A stretch of 64,000 bases of DNA from Anaeroplasma bactoclasticum (GTDB lineage: Bacteria > Bacillota_I > Bacilli_A > Acholeplasmatales > Anaeroplasmataceae), in NCBI RefSeq assembly GCF_003550015.1, contig NZ_QXEV01000001.1, positions 124,001 to 188,000 of the forward strand. The letters run 5' to 3'. The translations under genes were made by a program, and so were the position numbers. How positions within the stretch are numbered: the first letter of the stretch is position 1; each line of letters opens with the position of its first letter. Shown here one piece after another: positions 38,756-47,100 of this stretch. A model generated the notes under the pieces. The model was not told the origin of the DNA. It worked only from the letters and a program-made list of their open reading frames with translations, and searched no databases.

Positions 38756-38785
38756 TTGAATATATTCTAGATTTTGTGGTATTAT
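38756..38785 (+). promoter_or_regulatory. Promoter TTGAAT-18-TATTAT with TG
   Basis: -35 TTGAAT at 38756-38761 and -10 TATTAT at 38780-38785 preceded by TGG; 34 bases before ATG 38819. Confidence 0.5.
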
Positions 38786-38818
38786 ATATGCGGTTTCTTA
38801 AAAATGGGAGGGATTAAT

Positions 38819-39556
38819 ATGAAAAAGAAATTATTTGGTATTTTTGCATTATCTGGAGTTTTAGCTTTAGCAAGCTGTGGAAGCAAGGCTAGCGATAGAG
38901 ATACTTTTGTAACTGTATGTGAAAAAGTAGTAGATACAATGCAAATTAAAGAAACTAAGCTTACAAGCTTAGAAACTTCATTAGATGAATTTAAAGTGTT
39001 AGATGATTATCAAGAATTAACAATCGCAAAGACAATGATTCATTTTGTTGAATTGTTATATAAGAATGAAAGTTATCCTGTAACAGATAAACCTGTATAT
39101 ATAACTGGTAATTATGTTAAGGAAGGTAAAACATTACAATATAACGAAGAATATATCAAATCTAGCTTTAATAAAGAAAAGAATAATGTTGAAATTGAAT
39201 TTTTAGGATTTTCATCATATACAGATGCAAACTTTAAAAATACAAAACCAGCATATTTCCGTTTATCTGTAGATTATGATTTTGAAAAGAATGATGTTAA
39301 TACATATAGCTTTTATCTAGGTCAAGTAGAAGCTGAGGAAGCATTAGAGCTAATTATTTATGAAGTATATAATGGAACAGATATTTATAGCTTAAAGGAT
39401 TATAGCACTATAAAAGGAGAAATTACATCAAACTATATGGATGGATTTAAAACTTTAGGTCAAGAAACTATTGGTATAGAATTATCTGGAGATTATTCAG
39501 CTGAATACATTAAAGCTACTGACGATATGTTAGGCGATAATTATTTTGGGGAATAG
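38819..39556 (+). CDS. Small lipoprotein of unknown function
   Basis: 245 residues. A signal peptide ends with the lipobox LASC (Cys near residue 21), so the mature protein is lipid-anchored outside the membrane. The remainder is mixed alpha/beta without a family I recognise (SFYLGQVEAEEALELIIYEV). ATG 38819 is chosen because GGGAGG precedes it; an in-frame start at 38774 lies within the promoter. Confidence 0.75.
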   Translation: MKKKLFGIFALSGVLALASCGSKASDRDTFVTVCEKVVDTMQIKETKLTSLETSLDEFKVLDDYQELTIAKTMIHFVELLYKNESYPVTDKPVYITGNYVKEGKTLQYNEEYIKSSFNKEKNNVEIEFLGFSSYTDANFKNTKPAYFRLSVDYDFEKNDVNTYSFYLGQVEAEEALELIIYEVYNGTDIYSLKDYSTIKGEITSNYMDGFKTLGQETIGIELSGDYSAEYIKATDDMLGDNYFGE

Positions 39557-39569
39557 TAAATTGGGAATG

Positions 39570-39603
39570 GGCGTGATTCATATATGAATTCACGCCTTTA
39601 ATA
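39570..39603 (+). terminator. Terminator after the lipoprotein gene
   Basis: GGCGTGATTCAT / ATGAATTCACGCC long stem with one bulged base, then TTTAATAT. Confidence 0.7.
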
Positions 39604-39607
39604 TAAG

Positions 39608-39640
39608 AAAAAAGGAACTGTTGAAGTTCCTTTTCGTCTT
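39608..39640 (-). terminator. Terminator of the desulfoferrodoxin gene
   Basis: AAAAGGAACT / AGTTCCTTTT stem with a five-base loop. Read on the minus strand it ends in a run of six T, directly after the stop at 39641. Confidence 0.75.
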
Positions 39641-40015
39641 TTAAGCCTTCCATAGACCATGTAAGTTACAATATGCGTATACAGCCTCTACCTCATCGCC
39701 ATCACAAATAGAGAAGCAAACAAAAGGTTCGTCTCCTGGCTTTAAAGCTTTTCTTTGGTTACCATACTTTGTTTTTAGGCTTACCCATTCAATATAGTGT
39801 TCAGGAATCATTGGGTGATCAATAGAACCAATTCTTACCTTAACCTTACCATCTTTAACTTCAAAGGATGGTACATGCTTTTCAAGTGAAGCATCAACAG
39901 AACATGGAATAATTTCTTCCATAGCTTCACCACAACACATCACTGGGACACCAGTCTTTTTAACGATTGCGACAATTTGTCCACAATGCTTACAACGATA
40001 AAATTTCATTTCCAT
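39641..40015 (-). CDS. dfx: Desulfoferrodoxin (superoxide reductase)
   Basis: 124 residues, full length. It reduces superoxide to hydrogen peroxide without releasing oxygen, a trait of anaerobes. The N-terminal desulforedoxin iron centre has Cys8, Cys11, Cys27 and Cys28 (YRCKHCG, VMCCGE). The catalytic centre ligands are His47 (EKHVP), His67 (SIDHPMIPEH), His73, and Cys116 and His119 (CNLHGLW). The start at 40015 follows AGGAGG on the minus strand, with TGTTATAAT upstream. The rubredoxin or electron donor is not in the window. Confidence 0.95.
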   Translation of the reverse strand: MEMKFYRCKHCGQIVAIVKKTGVPVMCCGEAMEEIIPCSVDASLEKHVPSFEVKDGKVKVRIGSIDHPMIPEHYIEWVSLKTKYGNQRKALKPGDEPFVCFSICDGDEVEAVYAYCNLHGLWKA

Positions 40016-40037
40016 AGCAATAGCCTCCTGTAGATTT

Positions 40038-40046
40038 ATTATAACA
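40038..40046 (-). promoter_or_regulatory. Extended -10 promoter of dfx
   Basis: Reads TGTTATAAT on the minus strand; the -35 region is weak. Confidence 0.5.
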
Positions 40047-40320
40047 TTATTATTTTAAAAAAGTCTATTATATAATCAAACTGGATAGATAAAAAATAGA
40101 ACAAATGACTTTATTATAGTATGAAAATTAAATATTATGGAAGAATAACAACTAAGTCTTATATTAACAGTGAAATTGTTAAAAAAATTTTAAGAAAGTG
40201 TTATCTTACTCTTTTCTTTTTGAAAGACTTAAATTATAATACTTTGGAAGAATCCTTCAATTCATTACTCTCTCTCCCATTAGAATTGAAGGATTTTTTC
40301 TTTATAGGGGGAATTTTGTT
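40047..40320. other. Intergenic region before DUF3781
   Basis: About 270 bases. It holds a TATAAT at 40235-40240 and the long hairpin at 40251-40299. A 77-residue open frame from 40121 lacks a ribosome site and runs through the hairpin, so it is not called. Confidence 0.5.
40251..40299 (+). terminator. Terminator-like leader hairpin upstream of DUF3781
   Basis: Perfect 13-bp stem AATCCTTCAATTC / GAATTGAAGGATT with a 19-base pyrimidine-rich loop, followed by TTTT. It begins within a few bases of the transcription start predicted from TATAAT at 40235 and lies just before the ribosome site AGGGGGA at 40306. It could be an attenuator or the end of an upstream transcript. Confidence 0.6.
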
Positions 40321-40566
40321 ATGGAAACAACAAATTTATTATTACAAAATATAGATAAAATACATACAACAACAATGGGTATAGATAGAATTAAAAAGAA
40401 TCTAAATTTAGATGTGTTGGATGTTGTAGATTATATAAAAAATATAATATTGGATAAGGATTGTATTATTTATAAGAATGGAAAGAATTATTATTGTGAA
40501 ATAAATAATATACGCATAACTATTAATTCATATAGCTATACAATTATTACTGCACACAAGATGTGA
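40321..40566 (+). CDS. DUF3781 protein
   Basis: 81 residues. KIHTTTMGIDRIKKNL and the C-terminal SYTIITAHK are hallmarks of the DUF3781 family (PF12636), small proteins of unknown function found singly in gut bacteria. ATG 40321 follows AGGGGGA at 8 bases. Its upstream hairpin suggests regulated expression. No partner gene is evident. Confidence 0.8.
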   Translation: METTNLLLQNIDKIHTTTMGIDRIKKNLNLDVLDVVDYIKNIILDKDCIIYKNGKNYYCEINNIRITINSYSYTIITAHKM

Positions 40567-40658
40567 GTTTTTAATATAGGATGAATTATCTTTCAATATC
40601 TTTATTAAATAGCTTTATTATGTGAGATTTTTAATCTAATCTTTTTATCTGTGATAGC

Positions 40659-40692
40659 AAATTCCCAAGTAGAAGGACAACTTGGGGATTTT
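40659..40692 (+). terminator. Terminator-like hairpin
   Basis: AAATTCCCAAGT / ACTTGGGGATTTT stem (one G-U pair) with a nine-base loop. It lies about 95 bases after DUF3781 and directly before the promoter at 40674-40702, whose -35 falls within its loop. Confidence 0.6.
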
Positions 40693-40702
40693 ATGCTATA
40701 CT
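40674..40702 (+). promoter_or_regulatory. Promoter AGGACA-17-TATACT with extended -10
   Basis: -35 AGGACA at 40674-40679, -10 TATACT at 40697-40702 preceded by TG. The start would lie about 20 bases before the ATG at 40730. Confidence 0.5.
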
Positions 40703-40729
40703 TAGAATAGTTAATTGATGGGTGATATG

Positions 40730-42235
40730 ATGAAATATGGTTATGTTAGAGAATTGAATGCAATATTACTAGATAAGTATAATGAGAATGAATATGGATT
40801 GACTTTCGTTGATTATTATATGTTTCAAATAACATCTTTTGGGTTATCTCTATTTAGAGAACTTAACCTAGATAATCAACGCATTAGCTTATCACAGGCA
40901 TTTGATGTTAGATGTATAATTGAAGCACTTGCAGTTTTAAGAATGTATGACAAAGAAGAAATGCCAGAGTATGCTTCTGATCTATTAAGAAGTAATCAAT
41001 TCATATGTGAATATAGAACCTATAAAAAATATCCAAAACTACATGGTATTACCTTTGATTTAGAAGAAATGGAAAGGAATTATAATGATGCGGTTTCCTA
41101 TTATCGTGAGAAAATAGGTACGGATATTTCATCGAAAGATTTTAAAAAAATAATAAAAGGAAAATTGCCACATTTAATGGAGGATTATTCGTACTATTCC
41201 TTAATAAGTATGTATTGTCCTGAATTCGTAGATACATATCAACACTTGAGCGTTATATTACATCCATCTGAAATTGTTACCAATTTCTGCTATTTGGAAA
41301 TAGAATCTGTTATTGATATATTAGGCAAAATATTTGATGCAATTACTGAATTAATTGAAAAATACTATCCCAACATTATCCCTTCTTATGAGCATAACTG
41401 GGAATATGAATGTGAATATTGCTTTGGTGATGGAACTAACTATAGTCCTTTAGTTATTGCAGGTAAACCTCAATTAATGCTTATAAAAGAACTTACATTA
41501 AAAATACATGAAGATTTAAAACTGCCTGATGGCGAAGTGTGCTTACCTGAAGTTTTCTTTGGAAGAGTATATGAAGAACTTGAAAGTATTTTATATGATA
41601 AAGCTTTTGGCTTTTCAGAAATAATAAAATCAAAAGTAAAACCAATCTTTGAATTGTTTGCCACATTCCATTATTCTTTAAAACAAGGTGAAGGAAGTCT
41701 AATTTTAGATTTAATGCAATATTATACAATAATAAATTATTTAAAAGTTAAGAATGAACCTTTTGAGGACGAATTAAACAAATCATATGAAATTTACAAA
41801 AAACAATTCAATAGTGAAATCACTTTGGATAAATATACTGACTTAATAACTAAAAATTTTATGCCTGTATATTTGGGCTATGAAGACATTAAAGGATTTG
41901 TTTTTGAAATGATAGATGATTTAGTTATAGATATACTTCATCAAAAGGATTCGTGTAAAATGCTTTATGAGGAAAGTCAATGTCTTTCACATGGTAATGG
42001 TTATGTTCTTTCATCAAATGTTGGAGCATTCCTTGACTCTGATTCGGCATGTAAGTCAATTGATGTATTGTTATTGGCATTATTTAAAGAATATGCTGAA
42101 ATAGTTAAAAAAAATAATCTGCCTAAGAAGTTGAAATATGACATAAAATCATTGTTAAAAAAATATGAGATTATTCATACTACTATATTATATGAAGAAC
42201 TGACATTGAAACCTCTCATAAAAAAATTAGGATAG
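40730..42235 (+). CDS. Hypothetical helical protein, 501 residues
   Basis: Not recognised with certainty. It looks all-helical and soluble. The segments FDVRCIIEALAVLRMY and YQHLSVILHPSEI loosely recall DUF5677-type proteins, but this is weak. A cysteine pair in ECEYCFGDG near residue 225 may bind metal. The in-frame codons TTG 40715, ATG 40718 and ATG 40727 precede ATG 40730, which is favoured because GGGTGA is five bases upstream. It lies in the accessory stretch before the exonuclease module and ends with a strong terminator. Confidence 0.65.
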   Translation: MKYGYVRELNAILLDKYNENEYGLTFVDYYMFQITSFGLSLFRELNLDNQRISLSQAFDVRCIIEALAVLRMYDKEEMPEYASDLLRSNQFICEYRTYKKYPKLHGITFDLEEMERNYNDAVSYYREKIGTDISSKDFKKIIKGKLPHLMEDYSYYSLISMYCPEFVDTYQHLSVILHPSEIVTNFCYLEIESVIDILGKIFDAITELIEKYYPNIIPSYEHNWEYECEYCFGDGTNYSPLVIAGKPQLMLIKELTLKIHEDLKLPDGEVCLPEVFFGRVYEELESILYDKAFGFSEIIKSKVKPIFELFATFHYSLKQGEGSLILDLMQYYTIINYLKVKNEPFEDELNKSYEIYKKQFNSEITLDKYTDLITKNFMPVYLGYEDIKGFVFEMIDDLVIDILHQKDSCKMLYEESQCLSHGNGYVLSSNVGAFLDSDSACKSIDVLLLALFKEYAEIVKKNNLPKKLKYDIKSLLKKYEIIHTTILYEELTLKPLIKKLG

Positions 42236-42265
42236 CATCATGTGTAAAAGCATGATGCTTTTTTT
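42234..42265 (+). terminator. Terminator before the exonuclease gene
   Basis: AGCATCATG / CATGATGCT stem with an eight-base loop, followed by a run of T that abuts the operator at 42265. Confidence 0.88.
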
Positions 42266-42279
42266 GAACCACTGGTTCA
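42265..42279. promoter_or_regulatory. 15-bp operator site 1 (TGAAC-N5-GTTCA)
   Basis: TGAACCACTGGTTCA is a perfect inverted repeat with a one-base centre. It ends exactly 23 bases before the TATAAT at 42303. The same site type with the same spacing occurs at 44041. The likely ligand is the XRE protein at 43797. Confidence 0.65.
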
Positions 42280-42302
42280 TATTTTTTTTGTTTATCTAAA
42301 TA

Positions 42303-42308
42303 TATAAT
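42303..42308 (+). promoter_or_regulatory. -10 box of the exonuclease promoter
   Basis: TATAAT without a TG extension. The -35 position (42280-42285, TATTTT) is poor, which fits a promoter needing an activator bound just upstream. Confidence 0.5.
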
Positions 42309-42337
42309 TAAGATGAAATTACGAGGAGGATAAAAGT

Positions 42338-43522
42338 ATGAATTTATTGTTTTTCGATTTAGAATATGCAACATCTCGTGGTGGTAAACCTAAAATATGT
42401 GAATTTGGTTATGTAGTTACTGATGAAGGTTTTAATGTCGTTAAAAGAGGTAATTTTATTATTAATCCTAATATTGAAAAAAGTGAATGGGATTGGAGAG
42501 TCGTAAGAAAGATACTTACAAGAAAAGTATATGAATATGAGAAACAAGCTGATTTTTATTTTTTTTATAAAGAGATTAATAATCTTATAACTAATGCTGA
42601 TATAGTATTAGGTCATTCTTTAAATGGTGATGCTAAAGCATTAAATTTTGAATGCAAGAGATATGGACTGGATAGTTTAGATTTTACATTTTATGATGTT
42701 AAAAATTTCTATAAAGAATATAATAATACAACAAAGGATACTTCGGTAACTAATATTTTAAAATCCTTTAACTTAGTGGGAGAAGAAAAAGAACATGATG
42801 CTGAATCAGATGCATTTAATACAATGCTTGAGTTGAAGGCTATGCTAGAATCATTAAATTTATCAATCACTGAATTGATAGAACTTTGTCCTTCAGCAAA
42901 AGATAAAAATGAAAATTATGTTGTTGAATCAATTGAAGCATCTAGGCTAAAGAAGAGAGCAAAATTTGAATCAATATTAAAAGATAATACATTTGTGAAA
43001 CATAGTTCAAAGGGAAGGTTATTATTACAGTTTTTAGATAATGTTCAACCTATGGATGTTTGTCAACAAACATTAGCAGGATTAAGCTTTTCAATATCAA
43101 TTAATTATGAAGAGAACCATTATAGACAGTTACTTAATATAATTCAAATTTTATCTAATTTAGGTGCAAAGTATGTTTTAAAAGCTTCCACAACAGATGT
43201 CTTTGTGACTTATGATACATTTAATGAGGATGGAAGCATAAAGCCATGTTCTAAAGCTAGATATGTAAAAGAAGCAATAGATGCAGGGAAGAGTATCAAA
43301 GTAATATCTTTTGACGAGTTCTTAGAAATGATCGGTCTTTCTGAAAGTCAATTGGATGATCTCCCAATGGTATCATTCGATTGTTTATATCGAGAAAATG
43401 CCATTATAAAAGATAGAAAGATTACAAACTTATTAAATAAAAAAGAAGATAATAAAAAAAGTATTAACCATTTTAGCACTACTATAGGAGATTTATTTGG
43501 CGATATTCTAGTTGGATGCTAA
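42338..43522 (+). CDS. DEDDh exonuclease with C-terminal BRCT domain
   Basis: 394 residues. The N-terminal about 180 residues form an RNase T/DnaQ-like 3'-5' exonuclease: motif I LFFDLEYAT (Asp and Glu), motif II GHSLNGDAKAL, motif III HDAESDAF with the His-Asp pair, i.e. DEDDh type. Residues about 235-340 (GLSFSISINYEENHYRQLL, LGAKYVLKASTTDVFVTYD, AGKSIKVISFDEFLEMIGL) look like a BRCT domain. It probably processes DNA or RNA ends, with BRCT as the partner-binding part. ATG 42338 follows GAGGAGGA. It heads a likely operon with the 54-residue ORF and the XRE gene. It uses TCA/TCT for serine more than flanking genes, by eye. Confidence 0.82.
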   Translation: MNLLFFDLEYATSRGGKPKICEFGYVVTDEGFNVVKRGNFIINPNIEKSEWDWRVVRKILTRKVYEYEKQADFYFFYKEINNLITNADIVLGHSLNGDAKALNFECKRYGLDSLDFTFYDVKNFYKEYNNTTKDTSVTNILKSFNLVGEEKEHDAESDAFNTMLELKAMLESLNLSITELIELCPSAKDKNENYVVESIEASRLKKRAKFESILKDNTFVKHSSKGRLLLQFLDNVQPMDVCQQTLAGLSFSISINYEENHYRQLLNIIQILSNLGAKYVLKASTTDVFVTYDTFNEDGSIKPCSKARYVKEAIDAGKSIKVISFDEFLEMIGLSESQLDDLPMVSFDCLYRENAIIKDRKITNLLNKKEDNKKSINHFSTTIGDLFGDILVGC

Positions 43523-43557
43523 AGGATAATTTTATAAAGTAAATAGGAGTATTGATT

Positions 43558-43722
43558 ATGAAATATGTATATTCAGAAGAATATGTGTTGATGAGATTAA
43601 AAAAATTGAAAGAAAAAAGTCATGATGAGATAAATACAACATCATTTGATTTAAACTATTTGGTTGAATTATGTAACAAGTATAACTTGTCGTTGGATTT
43701 CTTTGTTATTGTGGAAAAATAA
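43558..43722 (+). CDS. Small protein, 54 residues
   Basis: A short ORF (MKYVYSEEYVLMRLKKLKEK...) with TAGGAG eight bases before its ATG. It is a charged helical peptide with no known family. It lies 35 bases after the exonuclease stop and before the XRE gene with no terminator between, so it is probably co-transcribed and may be an antitoxin-like, adaptor or regulatory peptide. The coding call rests on the ribosome site and placement only. Confidence 0.55.
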   Translation: MKYVYSEEYVLMRLKKLKEKSHDEINTTSFDLNYLVELCNKYNLSLDFFVIVEK

Positions 43723-43796
43723 TTTTCATGATAAAATAAATTTGTTAGTCATAAGTAGTGGGTCGGTCTGTGCAATGTCATAAGGAGGACATGAAC

Positions 43797-44027
43797 ATGA
43801 CTAATGAAAACACAAAAACTCTATCTGTTGAAAATATCGGTGGTAATCTACTTAGATTGCGTAAAGAACATAAGTTATCTAGAGAGAAATTCGCAGAGCT
43901 TATTGACGTAAGTTCTAGAATTGTCTATGACTATGAAGATGGTTTTAAAACCCCTTCACTAGATACTCTTGTCCGTATTGCCAACCTATATGGAGTAACT
44001 TTGGATGACATCTTACGTTCTGCGTAA
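43797..44027 (+). CDS. XRE-family transcription regulator
   Basis: 76 residues, almost entirely a Cro/C1-type helix-turn-helix: NLLRLRKEHKLSREKFAELI with recognition region SSRIVYDYEDGFKTPSLDTLVRIANLYGVTLDDIL. The start ATG 43797 is eight bases after AAGGAGG; ATG 43791 is too close and the GTG at 43758 has no site. The protein has no sensory domain, like controller proteins of restriction-modification loci. Its operon promoter and the next gene's promoter carry identical TGAAC-N5-GTTCA sites, so autoregulation and control of the helicase are inferred. Confidence 0.85.
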   Translation: MTNENTKTLSVENIGGNLLRLRKEHKLSREKFAELIDVSSRIVYDYEDGFKTPSLDTLVRIANLYGVTLDDILRSA

Positions 44028-44040
44028 GATGTTATTTTTT
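44008..44040 (+). terminator. Terminator after the XRE gene
   Basis: ACATCTTACG / CGTAAGATGT 10-bp stem overlapping the 3' coding end, with TATTTTTTT following and abutting operator site 2. Confidence 0.85.
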
Positions 44041-44055
44041 TGAACTAAAGGTTCA
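44041..44055. promoter_or_regulatory. 15-bp operator site 2 (TGAAC-N5-GTTCA)
   Basis: TGAACTAAAGGTTCA has the same outer half-sites as site 1 with a less symmetrical centre. It ends exactly 23 bases before TATAAT at 44079-44084. Confidence 0.65.
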
Positions 44056-44078
44056 TTTTAATTGAATAAAATGTCTAT

Positions 44079-44084
44079 TATAAT
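44079..44084 (+). promoter_or_regulatory. -10 box of the helicase promoter
   Basis: TATAAT without TG extension; -35 position 44056-44061 is TTTTAA. The geometry is the same as at 42303. The leader to ATG 44181 is about 90 bases. Confidence 0.5.
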
Positions 44085-44180
44085 TTAGTTGTAATTCAAA
44101 AGTACTAGTTTTGTCTTTGGATTAACATATAGATATGTTAAAATTAAATTAACAGGTTTCGATTATTGGAGGTATAAAAT

Positions 44181-47100
44181 ATGGCTCTTAGAGTGGATTT
44201 TGGTGGTAGTTATAACGAAAGTCAACAAAGAAAAGCTAATGAAATATATGTTAAGATTCAAAATACATTTTCGAAATTTGAAATGTCTGATAAGGATTTT
44301 TTTGAATTAATGAAAACAAATATTGATGGCTACTATTTTTCATCAGCTAATTTTGATAGAACTGCTGAAAATAGAAATAATGGTGATAAGTTAATAAGAA
44401 ATATATTTTTGAGACCACGTATTGATTCTGAATTTTCTCAAATGTTGGAAGGCAATGGGTTTATTTTAATTGGGGATGTTTTTATTAATCCTCGAGAAGA
44501 AAGATCATATTTTTCTGTAAATGACTTTTATTTATGTGAGAATAGTTCTCAAATGGAATATGAAGTATTTGCAAATGCTCCAATTAATTTGAGAACTTTA
44601 TACGATGAATGGGATTTAAGACAAACTAATACTGTTCTTAATCTTGATTTGATATCTGAATTACCATACATTGTATCACCTATTAAATTTAAACGTTTCA
44701 TAAAAAAGTGGGAAAGCTACTTAGAATTTGAATATGAATTAACAAAAATGGGAATAAAGTATAAAACAATTAAGAATCTAAGATTTGATGTTTTATATGA
44801 AGTAAATGCAAATGAAATCAATAGGGATACATATAAGAATGATATTCTTGTTGAATTTGAAAAAAAACTGTATGTTAAAGAGAATTCACAGTATTTGACA
44901 GGTGAAGAAAATCAATATGTATTTGCATCTATTGAATTGGATAAGAGTAGTGATTTAAAGTCATTCTTTAATCAATCATTATCGCTTGTTGCGAAAAGAA
45001 GAAAAGGATTACTAGATAAACTTATTAATGGTGAAGATGTTGAGGATATTGTTCAAGTACCTCTTGGAGAATTTTTAATGTCTAAAGACACAGAATTTAA
45101 AACAACCATTGCGTATTTTTATGTACCAGATGCAATTGATGATGAAGGTAATGCTGATCTAGCAAGCTTTAGAGAAGCGAATAAACATACATTAGATGAT
45201 GATCCAGTATTAGCTAGTACAGCAACTGGAGATATAGCATTGTATAAGCGCGGTAAAGCCGCAATCGATAATATGAAAAAAGGAAAGGTTAAAAATCCTT
45301 TCTTAGTAGGACTATTAATTGATCCGGCTCATTTTGAATCTCATGTAGAATTGTATAATGAAGATAATGTTGAATTTGCACTTGAAAAGAAACTTAATTC
45401 AAGCCAAAAAGCAGCGATTATCAAAGCTTTAAACAGTAATAGTATATTTGCACTTCAAGGTCCTCCTGGAACTGGTAAAACACAAACAATAACAGAACTT
45501 GTATATCAATATAATAAAATGGGGAAGAAGGTTTTAATTTCTTCACAGACACATATCGCTATTGATAATGTTATTGAACGTTTACCACATGAAATGAATA
45601 TATTGCCTATTAGATTAGTTAAAGATACAAAACGAGCAAATGTCAAGTATTTACCAGATAAATTATTAGATAATCTTTATGAGTCTGCATATGATAAGTT
45701 TTCAGAGAAGATAGAAAATTACAATAATTTCTCTAAAGAAATAGATGCAATTCAAGCTCATTTTGAGAGTAATAAAGAGTTATATTCTAATATTAAGAGT
45801 AGACAACAGAAATGTGATAAATTAAATGATGAAATATCTGGCCTTAGAAAAGAATCACAAATATATGCAGACCAATTACTTGAATTAGAACGTGAAGAAA
45901 AGAAAGCTCAAGCAAATAAAAAATTCTTGCTTGAATATTATAATAACGAGCTTGATTTTAATAAAATTACTGATGATATTTATAATGAAAAATATTATGA
46001 AATGCTCGAAAGTTTGTTTAAAGAATTAGGCTTTGATGAAGAAGAATCAATCACAGATCATATTCTAATGCTTAAGAGAAGAATTGGAACAACTAGAATA
46101 GAACTTTTAAATGAATTATCAAATGGAAAAACAGGGAAATCTAAAGAATATATTGATATAGAAAAACAAATAGAAGACCAGAAAAATGCAATTAAGGCAT
46201 TAGAAGCTATGAATAATCCATCTTTAGCATCTGCAATCGAAACAACAAGAAGTAACATTAATTCTCTTTTAAGAAAATTAAAGGATCTTGATGAAGACGG
46301 TGGAGAAAAGATTGTTGATCTTTCAAATACAACTTTCTATTTTGTTAAAGATAAATCAAATCCTGAAATGGCTATTTCAGAGGAAATCAAGCATATAAAT
46401 AATGCAAATGAATTGTATAAAAAACATGTTAGGAATTTAATGAACAGCAAATTTATTAAATCGTTAGAAGAAAATGATGTTTCTAAAGAAAAAGAAAAAG
46501 TAGATGAAGAATATAGACGAGTTGATGTAAAAATTAAGGGTCTTGAACAGGAACTTAAAGAATATTTAGAACCTATTAAAACCCAAAGAGAACATTTAAC
46601 TGAGTATTTTAATTCATTCTTTTCTGAAAAATTAAATAATAATTCATTGCCTGAATCTGATGAAGAAAAGTTTAATAGAATTCAAGAATATATTAATGAA
46701 CAGCAAGAACAATTTGAAGAATTCAAAGAAAATTACGATTTATATCGCCAAATTTATGAAGATAGTGTTCAATTGCTAAAAGATAGAAAGAATATTTTAG
46801 GCAGACAAAGAATTAAATTTACAAAAGATTTGTTTATAAATAATGCAAATGTGTATGGAATTACTTGTACATCATCGGCAACTTTCTATTCTGATAGAAA
46901 CGATTATCTTAAAGCCCTTAATATTGGTGATGTTGATGTTTCTAAACAAGACTTTGATGTCGTAATTATTGATGAGGTTTCCAAAGCAAATCCTATTGAA
47001 ATTATGATTCCGCTTTTATATGGAAAGAGTGTCGTTTTAGTTGGAGACCAAAGACAATTACCACCAATATTTAAATATAGAGATTCAATGTTTAAAGATT

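Noticed and set aside
40121-40354. 77-residue plus-strand ORF before DUF3781
   Set aside because: No ribosome site, runs through a strong hairpin, and overlaps the DUF3781 start in another frame.
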